NCBI GenBank assembly: GCA_035079385.1
Contig: JAVHKY010000023.1
Coordinates: 6,464,001 to 6,528,000 of the forward strand
Reading direction: 5' to 3'
Origin: Aspidiotus rigidus
Lineage: Eukaryota > Arthropoda > Insecta > Hemiptera > Diaspididae
DNA: 64,000 nt
Made by a program: the position numbers and the translations under genes. Position 1 is the stretch's first letter, and each line of letters begins with the position of its first letter. The notes under the pieces are model-generated. The model was given only the letters and a program-made list of their open reading frames with translations. It made no database searches and was not told the DNA's origin. This document shows, in pieces, positions 34,295-45,550 of the stretch.

Positions 34295-35549
34295 GGAGGT
34301 CGTACTACAGAACCTGAAAGAACAAGCGGAAGCGAACCCAGCACAACCACCCGCGCAGTTAGTGCGCGATGCATTAGCTGATGTGCCTCCTAGTGTACTC
34401 AGCCAGATGCCAGAAAGAGAGAATTTACGGAAAGCCATTCGTTGTGAGCGCAGGAAAAATCTGCCCCCCAATCCGCAGTCCTTAGAAGATCTAGATGTCA
34501 TCCCTGAGCGATTCCAAAAGACATTGTTAGAAGAACCTTTCCTCCTGCTCGACAACTGGGATACGGACGACGACCCAGACGAAGGAAGGGTTCTAGTGTT
34601 TGCAACAAGGAAAAATGTAGAAATGCTGTGCAAGAGTCCCGTCTGGTTCGTGGACGGGACCTTCAAGGTCAGCCCGACCATCTTCACGCAATTATTCACA
34701 ATAATTGGAGTACGCAGGCGGGCACACGTAGACGGCGAAGACACACCACTACCATACGTTTACGCGCTCTTAGAGGGAAAAAGTCAGGATGAATACGCGA
34801 AGGTGTTGCAGGCTGTGAAAGATGCGGTTGCCAGGTACAATGTTAACGCGTGTGCCCCGGAAAGAATAATGTCAGACTTTGAACTCGCGATCATGAATGC
34901 GGGTGAGGAAGTATTTCCTGGAGTCACTGTAATTGGGTGTTTCTTCCACCTATGCCAAGCGGTTTACCGCCAGGTGCAGTCCTTGGGCCTACAGCAGCAG
35001 TACAACGACCCCGACGATGACACAGTACGAACATTCACAAAAATGTTGACAGCGTTAGCATACGTGCCAACCACGGAAGTAACCGGCCTGTTTCCAGTAG
35101 TGGCTGCCTCCGCTCCGGCAGAAACGGAAAAACTGTACGAGTACTTCGACAGGTACTACGTCCGAGGTGTTCTTCGTCGGGGAAGACGGCGTCCGGTCAA
35201 CCCGCGGTACGCACCAGCCAAGTGGAACCAATATGACGCGGTTATTGCCAACCTTCACAAGACAAACAATGTAAGTGAAGGTTGGCATAACCGCTTCCGC
35301 GTCACCGTAGGGAAACATCATCCCAACCTATACAGCGCTCTCGGGGAACTACAAAAAGAACAAAGCAACACGGAAGTCTGTTTAGCGGAGCTTAGTCTGG
35401 GGAGACGAGTGAAAAATTCACCAGGTCAGAAGTGGCTCTCCCTCCAGGAACGTATACGCAAGGTGGTATTGGAATTTGATGAATACAGCATTGAAGACAA
35501 CGAATTGGAATATTTACGCAACTTGGCCCACCCCACACAATCGTTTTAG
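34254..35549 (+). CDS. MULE transposase, uninterrupted catalytic domain (fused to LINE 5')
   Basis: A continuous frame of 431 codons. The first dozen codons come from the LINE fragment (IKLQPGYNILNT), then MULE sequence begins (LEVVLQNLKEQAEANPAQPP). All catalytic elements are visible: WFVDGTFKVSPTIFTQLF (Asp), RIMSDFELAIMNAGEEVFPG (Asp), CFFHLCQAVYRQVQ and KTNNVSEGWHNRFRVTVGK (Glu). The N-terminal FLYWCH zinc finger of the other copies is missing, so DNA binding in the usual way is unlikely. No in-frame ATG start with clear context is known for the fusion. The protein differs well from the three other MULE copies, so it represents a separate subfamily. Whether it is expressed, or merely a well-preserved relic, cannot be told from sequence. 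Confidence 0.75.
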   Translation: MIKLQPGYNILNTLEVVLQNLKEQAEANPAQPPAQLVRDALADVPPSVLSQMPERENLRKAIRCERRKNLPPNPQSLEDLDVIPERFQKTLLEEPFLLLDNWDTDDDPDEGRVLVFATRKNVEMLCKSPVWFVDGTFKVSPTIFTQLFTIIGVRRRAHVDGEDTPLPYVYALLEGKSQDEYAKVLQAVKDAVARYNVNACAPERIMSDFELAIMNAGEEVFPGVTVIGCFFHLCQAVYRQVQSLGLQQQYNDPDDDTVRTFTKMLTALAYVPTTEVTGLFPVVAASAPAETEKLYEYFDRYYVRGVLRRGRRRPVNPRYAPAKWNQYDAVIANLHKTNNVSEGWHNRFRVTVGKHHPNLYSALGELQKEQSNTEVCLAELSLGRRVKNSPGQKWLSLQERIRKVVLEFDEYSIEDNELEYLRNLAHPTQSF

Positions 35550-35715
35550 CATAACAGAGAACAATGTAAAGAAACCAATTATACTAAAATAAATTGTCGG
35601 GTTTTACATTGTCGGGTATGGCGGTGTCGGGTATTTCAGTGTCGGGGAAATCGGTGTCGGGTAAATCACTTGTCGGGTATTTGGCATGTCGGGCTATTCG
35701 ATTCGGGTTTTTGAC
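34295..35715 (+). mobile_element. MULE transposon 2 (GTCGGGTA subfamily), left end missing
   Basis: The right part (35597-35715) is an array of GTCGGGTA-type motifs: GTGTCGGGTATTTCA, GTGTCGGGTAAATC, TTGTCGGGTATTTGG, ending about TTTTTGACCC. The left array and the FLYWCH region are absent; the element begins at a joint with LINE A. Confidence 0.7.
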
Positions 35716-35720
35716 CCAGA

Positions 35721-35725
<5 letters not shown>

Positions 35726-35758
<33 letters not shown>

Positions 35759-35800
35759 GAGCAATGCAGCTGCGCTAAGGGCTATTTGCTCGGCAGATAG
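35726..35800 (-). mobile_element. LINE 3' end with A tail and terminal stem
   Basis: The T run 35725-35756 is the A tail of a minus-strand element. CGAGCA (35758-35763) pairs with TGCTCG (35787-35792), the same design as the LINE A 3' end. No coding part of this insertion is recognisable next to it, except possibly the block at 35908-36570. Confidence 0.55.
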
Positions 35801-35907
35801 TTCTGCTATTACAAAAACTTAGTATTTAATAGAGTAGAAAAATTGAAAACAAAATACATGAAAAAGAACCGAGATGAAACAAAAATACAAAGGAAAACAA
35901 AAATATT

Positions 35908-36570
35908 CTTTTTTTTTTTTTTTTTTGTATCATTGTTTGGAGTTAAACGTGGTTGTAAAAGTCAGTAGATCGTAAGTAAGTTAGAGTTGAGTCAATTGTT
36001 TCGGAGTTGTTATTGAGAGTTTGTTGTATATTAATAGAAATGTTGAGGGAAGATCGGAGAGGTTGTAAAGTCGGGCAAGAGAAAAAATGTTCAACTGTGG
36101 CTCGTTCTGAATGCTCCCAAAACCAGCCTAAGAGATGAGGAATGGATTGTGTCCAAAAGAGCTAAAGACGATTTATTGGCGAGATTGTAGATAGGGGCTC
36201 CATAGTCCAGTTGTAATCGGATTAAACTTTTGTACAGATTTCGGAGTAATTTTCGGTTGCAACCCAGTCGGGGGTGAGAAAGATATTTTAGGGTATTCAT
36301 CGAGCGTAAACATTTGGCTTTTAGTAATTTGATGTGTGGAATCCAAGTTAGTTTTTGATCAAGTAAGAGTCCGAGAAATTTAATTGAATCAGTGGTTTTA
36401 ATTGGAAAATTTTGAAGATAAAGTGAGGGAGTTGATGGAGGAGATTTCTTTTTTTTATGGAAAATGATAAGGAATGTTTTGTTTTGGGAAAATTGGAAGC
36501 CGCGGTCAGATGACCAAGAGGAAATATTGTCTAAGGTTTCAGAATCCTTAAATCTCGTACACAGCAAATA
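35908..36570 (-). pseudogene. LINE family B, internally deleted
   Basis: The minus-strand frame 36567-36091 gives RT palm/thumb sequence: SSWSSDRGFQFSQNKTFLII, KFLGLLLDQKLTWIPHIKLL, NLYKSLIRLQLDYGAPIYN and SSSLRLVLGAFRTSHS. Directly after it, in another frame, FSCPTLQPLRSSLNI and TYLRSTDFYNHV correspond to the C-terminal end of LINE A (FTCPELTTLRNSLKI; EYLTSAELF). The RNase H region between has therefore been deleted. A T run (35910-35927) marks the A tail. Relation to LINE A is clear but distant. Confidence 0.75.
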
Positions 36571-38630
36571 ACAAGATATAAATCACAACAGAGGGCGGGA
36601 GTATTCCAAACGCACGGTAACGACCTTCGAAGGGGGACTACAAATCCCCTCATAATATAGATTACTTACTCGCCTCCATTAATGTAATTGATGAAACGGA
36701 TCCCATTGTAGCAGCGAGTTTTTCACCTCGTTCAGAGTTTTGGTATCGAATTTTTAATTCCGTGTTTTTTTTTTTTTTTTTTTTTTTTTTAAACGAGCTA
36801 TTCAACAGTAATGTACATCAACTTTATGTACAAATATTACCAGAATATACGAGGAGCCCATACGAATATCAAAACCGTTAATACGAGCTAAAAGCTCGCC
36901 ACGCGTAAAAACGATTGAAATCCTCAATCCTTAATTTTGAGTCGTGTTCTCTCTTTGAATACGTAAATTATGGCGGCCTAGTATACTGTTGCACAAAGAA
37001 GTTCAAATAACCGCAATGTTTCCAACATTTTCTTCTCTCTCATTAGGTTACTCTGGATTTCATTTTTGCGCACAAATACGGCAAACTTGATATAGTTCGT
37101 CGTGCGAATAATTTAGGGGACGAAAAGATACATACGTTCATATATTCGAATTTAAAAAACATGAAAGGGTAAATTTGATAGACAGTGTGTTTCGTGTACA
37201 CATCGAGGTTTTTTTTATGCTCGAGTTGCTGCCATAAATGACGGTTTTCATCTTTCGAAAAATATTTATATTATGTTCATCAGGGAAAACTTGTCAGGTC
37301 TGATGATCAATGAAAAATAAGAGAGCAACAGAAAAATATACGAAATAAGAAAGAAATAAAAAATTCAATAAAATTGAATTCGTCACTTTCAAACCTACCG
37401 TAAAAATGGGATGTTCCGTCTTTTGTGAGTAAATATGTGCGATGCGGCTGTTCGCGAATATCAAATATAATATTAACAGCGCAGAAAAAAAAAAAGTCGT
37501 TCTATGTGTTATCATTTGTTCGAATTCCCTCCCACCCTGATCCTCCTCCAACTTGCGGTTGATGAAGCTGAAAATTTTCATTTTGTCTGTAGCATATTGT
37601 ATTTTTTCTCATTAGTTCTTCGTATCCTCTTTTCTTCTCGTTTATATTATATTTATTCAAACTATGTTCTCTTCTTTATATTCATATTTTCAAATTTACT
37701 ATAATATTGCACTGATAACTAAAAAGGTTATCGTTGTTGTTCATTTCGAGAAGTGAAAATCCTAATGAGTAAATAGAATTGGGAATTTGCGAAAAAAAAA
37801 AACAGAAAAGAAAGACTCACGCCTCGCGGAAACGGTTTCCTTGACCGCCTTGATAAAAATATTATACAGGCCACCTATTACGATAGACTTATTAAAAATT
37901 TTTCAATTTTTCTCTTTAGGCACAATTATGGTTTTAACTATCGAAATTCTTATAATAGTTCAGCAAAGAAAGAATATAATTTTCATAATATCCTGCAAGT
38001 CTAGAGTTCATAATTATCTGAATATTATTCAGAGAAAGTATCGAGCAAATTACCTACGAGTATCTTCCCAACAAATAGAGTATAATGTCGAAAAATTCAG
38101 TACAACTGTCTAATATCTTGTAATTGCAGTAACGCTTGTGTCCTATGATATGTGCAGCCACCCGTCCTTCATTGTGGAAGGGTGCGGATTGCATATACAT
38201 TAATTTTGTTTCTTCCAACACTGGTACCGACTCTTTCGGGTATAACTTCAATATGTTAGAAGAATCTCCTCGGCAAAACCCTCTCTCAGTGACACCAGGC
38301 ACGCAAGTTTTAGCACACACCAACACCAGACACAATTTAGAACTAAAGTCACTGTTAAAGCCTCTTCTTCTTTCTTCACGTCCTACGCTTAACCTTCTTT
38401 CTGCTGAGTGTCTCTATAAGTCGATGGTACAGTGGTGTTGAGGAGGCCATTGTGCTTCCTCATAACCGTAGGTGCAAATGCAGACATCTGGCTCTATGCT
38501 TCTTCAGAATCTAGCATGGTGGCTACCAGGCTACTCCGAGCCAGCGCTTGATCGACCTTCAGCTCTTGAAAAAACCAATAAAACCTGTCTCGCTTACGCC
38601 TCACCTAAATAAAATGTGCTGTAGTCTATC
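36571..38630. other. No gene recognised; T tract and unassigned frame
   Basis: A T run of about 28 bases (36765-36792) followed by AAACGAGCTATTC looks like the tail of another minus-strand LINE insertion. 38054-38441 is open on both strands with polar composition, but I recognise nothing in it. Confidence 0.4.
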
Positions 38631-38639
38631 ATCCCGCCC

Positions 38640-40211
38640 CCTTGATTGGAATGCGAACACGTTGACTGCTTAATTTCCTGGACTTCTCATGAGAGTACTT
38701 GTTGAAGTCGCCAAGGCAACACCTGCCTCACTCTGAGCGATTCTGGCTTTCCATTTCTCAAGAAAGGAGGACCTGGCTTCCTGCTTAACCTGTGAAGTCT
38801 TTGTCCTCTTCTTCGCAGCGAACACCATCGCTCTCTCCTCAGCGAGGAACTCGATTGGTGCTAATACGCAAAGAGCCTTCGTCGTGACAGTGCGGTATAC
38901 ACTAACGCACCTTACAGGGAACTAAAGTCAGCCGTCCGCCGGCCGGCAAAGCTCGGAGCTCGAAATTTTTCCAAGTCTTCCTCCTCTAAAATATAGCTAG
39001 GGCCGGGGCCTGTGACGTCACCGTTTGTTTACGTCATAGGTCAGTCTTGTGGCGACACACTGACCCTACTTGCCCCATAAAACAGGTCCCCTGCCACCCC
39101 TTGTTCAGTTCCGTAAAAGAACCCCTAAGGTTTCTATCGCTTCCTCATGGAGTCAGCCCATACTGGAGCACCGTATGGGAGGGTCGACGATGCAATGCTC
39201 ATCATAATCCTTCTTCTTGCTTCATTCGGCCGTCTTAGGTTTGTCGTCAGGAAACTTGCCTAGGTGTTTACCCTGTCCGGGTTTTCCATTGCCATCAGAA
39301 AATTGTACCGAGAGCTCAGCTGTGAGTCAAATCAGATATCTAGATACTTCATCACCTTCTTGATTGTAACTTCCACACATTTCTGGCGGAAGGAGGGTGG
39401 ATTGAAATTTCGACGGGGGTCGTGAACAATATGAATTCCAATCTGGCCGACTCGATCCAAACGCGTCACTGCTTTTAGAGCCTGGTTAACTCTGCTCTCC
39501 ACTTGATTTGGCAGTGCATACGACCAATTATCTGCACACCAGACAAACTTGACGCCGGGTGGCAGCTTCTCCTTGAAGATCCTATTGAATGCGACGCATC
39601 GCAAGAACGACCCAAGAATCGACCCCTGAGGCACACCTCAAGTAACTGGGTACTTTAGCGTACCAGCACACACCTCTGCTTGGATTTCTCAACAGCTAAG
39701 ATAGTTGCTGATCAACCTGAGCAGATATGCAAAAACTTCTGCGTCTATACGGGCTTCCGATAGCTTCTCTCATGGTATTGAGTTGAACGCACTTCTTATA
39801 TCGCGGTTGACGGCGGCACAATACTGACGCGTAGATATTGCTGTCTCGGCTATCGTTTTCAGCCTGGTCCCAGCATCTATGGTCCATATTAGTAACTCGA
39901 AATTATACTTCTTTCATTCGGATATCTCTCCAGGCGATTGGCTGTCACTCTCTCTTTAAAAGTTTGCCCAGGTTATCTAGCTGGTAGCCCAAGTGCTTTA
40001 TTCTTTTCTCGATCAACGCTAGCCTGACTTTTTTCCACCGCATAGGGAACAGTCCCTCAGCAACTGCTACATTGAATATATCAACAAGCAGTGCCAGGTC
40101 AATTGAGTGTATTGCACTCCAGACTGGATTTGGGATCTCATCCAGACCCCGAGCCTTCCAATACTTAGTCCGGAGTCTATTGACTGCCGGGTCCACCTTC
40201 TCCGTACCCAT
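38640..40211 (-). pseudogene. R1-like LINE relic
   Basis: Minus-strand pieces in the order of an R1-clade RT: ARGLDEIPNPVWSAI with a LFPMRWKKVRLALIEK segment (40211-40000; cf. the usual K.PG.DGIPN and FP..WK...LVLIPK), LDNLGKLL, MPQGSILGSFLRCVAFNRIF (39634-39570), FVWCADNWSYAL in place of the catalytic A.DD (second Asp changed to Asn), then STLPYGAPVWADSM (about 39150) and IEFLAEERAMVFAAKKRTK (about 38850). The catalytic change and many stops and shifts show it is old and dead. No A tail was identified. Confidence 0.7.
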
Positions 40212-42070
40212 CCTCTTCTACTATTTATAACGTTAACATTGGTGGTGGCTGCTGTGGGAACAGGGCATCAATGACTCGCCCCACGGCTTCCGGTTGCATT
40301 TGGCCAAGATAGGCGCTTCAGTTTCTTCGGCACTACCGTATATGATTTGCCAAGCGGGTTTTCGATAGCAGTATAAAAATATTTTTATGTCTACAAAGTC
40401 AAGTCTATGCGTCAGAATTTCTGAATCCAACATTTAGTTTAAAAAACGATTTCCATAACTCTTTCTAGATTAGATGTTCAGAAAACAACATATTATGAGA
40501 ATTTTTCCTGAAATACTCAACATTTTCTGATACTCTTAGATGATGGAACTTTTTTTCAGAAAGATTTCTAGTTAGACTTCTCAAAGTGGATTTTCAGAAA
40601 GGGGTATGAGTTTAATGGGTTTGAGGAAAGTCTAAAATTTTTTTTCATAATAAAATATGTATTTGTTAGCAATCTTTTCATAAACATATAGTTTTTGGAG
40701 TCATTAGAAATTACAAAATATATTAGGTCATAAAAGTACGTTGATTTTGTTACGTAGATTCTAAAATTTGATATCGTCCCTAAAGTTAATTTACCTATTA
40801 ATGGAATTTTGAACGAAAGATTATTCATTCGTTAAGGAAAAAGAAGTAGAGAAGAACAAGTTATCGTTTACCAACTTTGAACTACAAACAAAAAATTCAA
40901 CTCGTCTTGGTTGAAGCCTATCTACGCACCATAAGTATTGAGCCTGCCTACTCCCGAATGAATTGCAATAAAATACGTTTCGAATATAAAAAAAAATACA
41001 GAATAGCCATTTTTTCCCCTTCAAACGATAGATTATACAAAATATTACGCATCGGCGTTGATCTTCACTCCGACCAATACAACACAGCATTCTTTCAGTT
41101 TTTTTTATATTTTTATTAGCATTTTTACGACCTTCTACGCCATAAGAAAAGCTGTTCACTTCAATTATACTGATTGACAAAAAAGTCACGCTATCCTGAC
41201 TCGACTACTAACCATCATAGCGTATTTTCCAACGTTTTCGACTTTCTATACCTATTTACAGTTTCCTAGTACGTATGTTATTGCACAATATTCAAAGGTT
41301 TCAAATACCCGTATCAATCGCTGGACTTTTTCACTTCGAAACGAAAACGAGATAAAAAAAACTTCGTTGATTACAATTTTTTTTTATAAATATTTTCAAC
41401 GAAAGGAAAATTTTTTCGAGTGCAAAAAATTTTATGTGGCTTTATCGGACTACGTGAAGAGTAATATAAACGTACATAAGTATTTTACCGGTTTTAGACG
41501 GCAATTTTCAGAAAGTGTGACGAGAAACATTCACACCAATAGTAAAAGAAAGAAAGAAAAAAAAATTGAAATAATGGAACATAATCAGTTCACAAATACA
41601 CCACGTTTTTCCCTCAACCTGAAAATTACAATAATTTTATGATTTGTGAGCTATTTTTTCACACGTCCGATCGTAAATTGTTTTAGTAGATAAGAATTGA
41701 AATCTTTTTTTGCACACTGCCCCACACAGTTTCTTATACAAAACTGTCTCTTTTATCACAAAATTTTTCAGTGAAGTGTAACCAGGTTTACAACGATTAG
41801 GAAGAGCGCGGACGATTTTCGTTCAGAAGAAAGTATAGTATTCGAAGAAACTTAGGAAGTCCTCGGACGTTCAGAACCGTCTTATTTTTAATTAACTTTC
41901 TTCACCGTACAATCGATGAACTTGAATATGGATGGGGAGCACCCCACCTCTCTCTTTTTCGGGAGCATCCTAGGCATTGAATTTTGAAAGCAGCCCTCTT
42001 GTTATCTGACTCAATTAGACCCGACTAAAAAGTTGACTGTTTTTCCATGTTCCAAACTTCATTTTATTTT
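40212..42070. other. No gene recognised
   Basis: AT-rich. Frames at 40568-41189 (-) and 41367-41642 (+) are dominated by K, N, F and Y codons as expected from composition. No motif or splice pair was found. Confidence 0.4.
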
Positions 42071-42074
42071 TTTT

Positions 42075-43860
42075 TTCTTTATATTTACAAGCTTTTAAGC
42101 TACGCTTTGGGCTATTAGCTTGATATACAGTATTACATTAAAGGTACAGTTATCTTAAAGGTTAATTTTCCTAGAATTTTATAGATAGTTGAAGGTTTTA
42201 AAGTATAGAGAAAAGTTCGGCTGAGGTTAGGTATTCTACGAGTTCTGTGTACGAGGTGTCATTTTTGAGTGCTTGTATCCTAGAGTGGGGTATTTTTAGC
42301 GAGTTTCGTAAAGTTGTAAGTTCAGGGCATGTAAAAGTATGGTTTATGTCTATTGTATTGAAGAGACATTTTGGACATTCGGGTGGTTCTGAACGTGAAA
42401 GAAGGTGTGAGTGGGTGAGTCGGGTGTCTCCTATTCTGAGGCGGGTTAGAACGGATGTTTCTTTTCTAGATGGTCTGCAAGTTGTGGGTTTGAGAGGATT
42501 AGCCATGATAGGGAGGAGTTTGTTTTCATGTTGGTCAGACCATAGGTAAGACCATTTTTCAAGTATTTTGGGACAGTGGTGGTTTTTGATATCAGACGCT
42601 GAAATTTTCCATGACAGGGTCACGGTGTTGAAATTGGTCGAGTCTTTGGCTGCTTTGTCTACTATATCGCTCTGCTTTAGACCAATGTGTGAAGGAATCC
42701 ACAACAGGGTTACGGATGATGTAGCTTGTGTTCTGATGTTGATGATGGTGTGGATTCTTTGAATGATGGGGTTTTGCGGGAAGATATTTTGGTTGGCTGA
42801 AAATGATGATAACGAGTCTCTAATATGAGATACTGTTTGTTTTGAGTGGAAGTGGATATTTTTTCTAGGCAATTGGGGATCGCGAAAAGTTCTGCAGTGT
42901 ATACTGAGGCTGAGTTTCGTATTCGAAAGCTGAAGAGGGAATTATTGATTGAGAACGTTATATCAGTTTTATTGTGAAGTTTTGAACCGTCTGTAAAACA
43001 AAGGATGTGTGAATGGTGGTGTTTTAAGAAATTTTCAATTTCTTTTTTGAGCTGTGTGAAAAGGGAGTGGAAGGTGAGAATTTGGTGAATTCGTCTTGGA
43101 AATTAGCTGTGTGTAGTGCCCATGGAGGGATGGAGTTGAAGATAGGAAGTAGAGGGTAGGAGGTGAATTTTTGTTCGTTACTTCGTTCCAGGTTGAGTGT
43201 CATGTGTTTTGTGATATCCAAAGAGAAATTTTCCATGGTCTTGGGGAGGAAAAAATGGTCGAAAGTCGGTGTGTTTGGGTTTGAGGATATGTTGGTCAGA
43301 AAAGAGGTCGTAAGTATCTGTCTGCGGTAGTCGAGAGGAGGTTCGCTAGCTTCAGCGCAAAGGCTGAGGCCAGGGCTTGTTCGAAAAGCACCTAGCGCAA
43401 GGCGGAAAGATGAGTTTTGGATTGGGTCTCAAGTTGAGAGAGCTGGTTTCTTTGCACGTCCATAAATTGGGGCCCCGTAGTCAAGCTGTGAGTCGGTCAG
43501 GCTGCGGTATAATTGTAATGAAATTTTGCTGTTGCACCCTGTGCTAGGATGGGCGAGATATTTGAGAACATTCAGAGTGCGATTACTTTTTCCTTTAAGG
43601 TATTTAATATGTGGTATCCAGGTTGAAGTTTGATCGATTATGAGGCCGAGAAATTTTGTTGTATTAAGGATGTGAATTTGTTTTTTGTTTAGTGTGAGGG
43701 GAGGTATAGTTGGGATAGGTCTTCTGCGGCGGAAAATTATTAGGTGTGTTTTCTTTTCTGAAAAACAAAACCCGTTTTCTGATGCCCAGTTTGATAGGTT
43801 ATCTTGGAGAAGACGATGTGCTCGGCTTGGTAATTTAGATTTGACGGATATACTATAGTG
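42075..43860 (-). mobile_element. LINE family A, copy on minus strand (3' part)
   Basis: Downstream half of a LINE A insertion: the T tract at 42066-42077 is its A tail, the terminal stem is CAAGCT 42088-42093 with AGCTTG 42117-42122. The coding frame 42872-42198 carries an uninterrupted RNase H and C-terminal knuckle: DSLSS, WIPSHIGLKQSDIVDKAAKD and CPKCLFNTIDINHTFTCPEL (all three Cys and the His kept, unlike copy 1). The RT thumb lies at 43840-43429 (FLGLIIDQTSTWIPHIKYLK). The RT palm is cut at 43860 by a MULE; the 5' remainder lies at 45448-45505. Short frame breaks occur around 43240-43430 and 42870-43020. Confidence 0.85.
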
Positions 43861-45291
43861 GAGTGTCGCCGGACAAGAATGAAAGAATTTTCGGCAAGAG
43901 CTGTCACGATTATACGCAGCAGTGATGGCCAACTTGAAGTAACCAGAGGCCCGCAGGAGTCGGAACACTCTCATCCACCTAACTGAGAAGAGAGCACAGC
44001 AGAGAAGATGGTTGCGAGGCTGAAAAGGAAGGCCGGGGACCATCCAGAACAACGACCTGCGCAGATGCTCCGCGATGAAATGCAGGGGACCTCCGCTGGA
44101 GTCCTGAGCCAGTTACCGGAGCAATCAGCTCTAGTACGAACCATCCAGCGAACACGTCGGAAAAATATGCCCGCCGCCCCGACTTCATTGAATGGCTTGC
44201 ATGACATACCTGATACGTATCAGAAAACGCTAGTCGGAGAACAGTTCTTGCTGTACGACTCCAGGGACTCCGATCAATCGTCTTCAGCAGAAGAAGAAGA
44301 AGAAGAGGAGGAGGAGGTAGATGAGGAGGGAAGAACACTACAAAGACGACGTGTGATTGTGTACGCTACTCGCAAGAATATCGAGCTGTTATGCGAAAGC
44401 TCCATATGGTTCATGGACGGTACGTTCAAAACTTCTCCATCCATTTTCACACAAATATTTACAGTGATGGGATTGCGGCGACGTACAGGATCAGAAGAGA
44501 CTGTTGCCGTACCACTTGTTTACTGTTTGCTGTCAGGAAAACAGCAAGAACTGTATGTTGAAGCGCTCACAGCAGTGGACAACGCCGTACGTCAGTATCG
44601 CATAAATGTTTGCGTTCCTGCAAAAATAATGACGGACTTTGAACGCGCAATTATCAACGCATGCCAGCAAGTATTCCCTGGTGTTCCAGTTTCAGGGTGT
44701 TTTTTCCACTTAGGTCAAATTGTGTATCGCAAAGTGCAGGAAGTCGGATTGCAAGTGCAGTACAACGATGCAGATGATCGCAGCATAAGAGATTACACGC
44801 ATATGCTTCTCTCTCTGGCATTTGTGCCAGTTCAGGATGTTCCTCGTGCCTTTCAAACACTTCGCGCGAATTGCCCGGCGGAACTGTATCCGGTGTTCGA
44901 TTTTTTCAAGAAAAACTATGTTGGCGCATCCGGAAGAGGCGGCAGAGGAGCACGGCCGAGATATGCTCCACCCCTGTGGAACCAGTACGATACTGCCCTC
45001 GAAAAGTCACACCGCACAAACAACGTCAGTGAAGCGTGGCATAATCGCTTCCGTGAAGTCGTGGGGAAACATCATCCTGATGTATATGCCGCCCTTTCGG
45101 AGTTCCAGAAAGAACAAGGTTATACGGAAATAGTTGTACAGGAACTTGCTCTCGGTAAAAGGGTCAGAGGTGCCCCACAAAAGAAGTGGCGTGACCTGCA
45201 AATTCGCCTAGAGAACATTGCCGCGGAATATGGGAATGTTCCGACGTTACAATACTTACACAATTTATCACACAATGTGAATATTTCATAA
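43861..45291 (+). pseudogene. MULE transposase of element 3 with early stop
   Basis: The FLYWCH part begins mid-domain. The Cys codon of KECSARAV is changed to Phe (TTT at 43888-43890), and a TGA at 43984-43986 replaces an Arg codon. From the ATG at 44008 the frame is open for 427 codons with all catalytic motifs: WFMDGTFKTSPSIFTQIF (Asp), KIMTDFERAIINACQQVFPG (Asp), CFFHLGQIVYRKVQ and RTNNVSEAWHNRFREVVGK (Glu). An acidic spacer (EEEEEEEEEVDEE) separates the domains. A protein without zinc finger might still be made. The stop that interrupts MULE 4 is absent here. Confidence 0.85.
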
Positions 45292-45447
45292 CAAATAAAA
45301 TTTCCTTTCAACTTTGTCGGATTATTGTCGTGTCGGAGAAATGTCGTGTCGGAAACATGAACTGTCAAAGAAATGTCGGGTCGGAAAATTTGTGTGTCGG
45401 AAAAATGTCGTGTCGGAAATTCGTAGTCGGAAAAATGTCGTAGAACC
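43861..45447 (+). mobile_element. MULE transposon 3 (GTCGGAAA subfamily), nested in LINE A
   Basis: Nearly identical to MULE 4 (50243-52083) from within the FLYWCH region to the right terminus. The right end (GTCGGAAAAATGTCGTAGAA, then CC at 45447) is the same as that of MULE 4. LINE A continues on the right (45448-45505), so the element inserted into the RT palm of the LINE. The left terminus, about 320 bp of MULE and about 14 bp of LINE were then lost by a deletion whose joint is at 43860/43861, so the target duplication is not preserved. Confidence 0.85.
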
Positions 45448-45505
45448 GCGTAGAGTCTTTGGGCAAGAGGGGGTTGTATGTTGTTGGTTATATCGTTTAT
45501 GGCGA
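45448..45505 (-). mobile_element. LINE A, 5' remainder beyond MULE 3
   Basis: Reverse complement of GTCGCCATAAACGATATAAC and the following bases through CAAAGACTCTACGC, which is the LINE sequence just upstream of the YADD motif. It shows that MULE 3 lies inside the LINE. Similarity ends at 45505, the 5' truncation point of the LINE copy. Confidence 0.8.
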
Positions 45506-45550
45506 CGTTTGTCAAAATCCCTTCAGATCAAAATCATTAGGCTCACGAAG

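Noticed and set aside
42247..42762. Plus-strand frames of 64-100 codons
   Set aside because: Antisense shadows of the LINE RNase H region; the same shadow occurs at 3154-3669.
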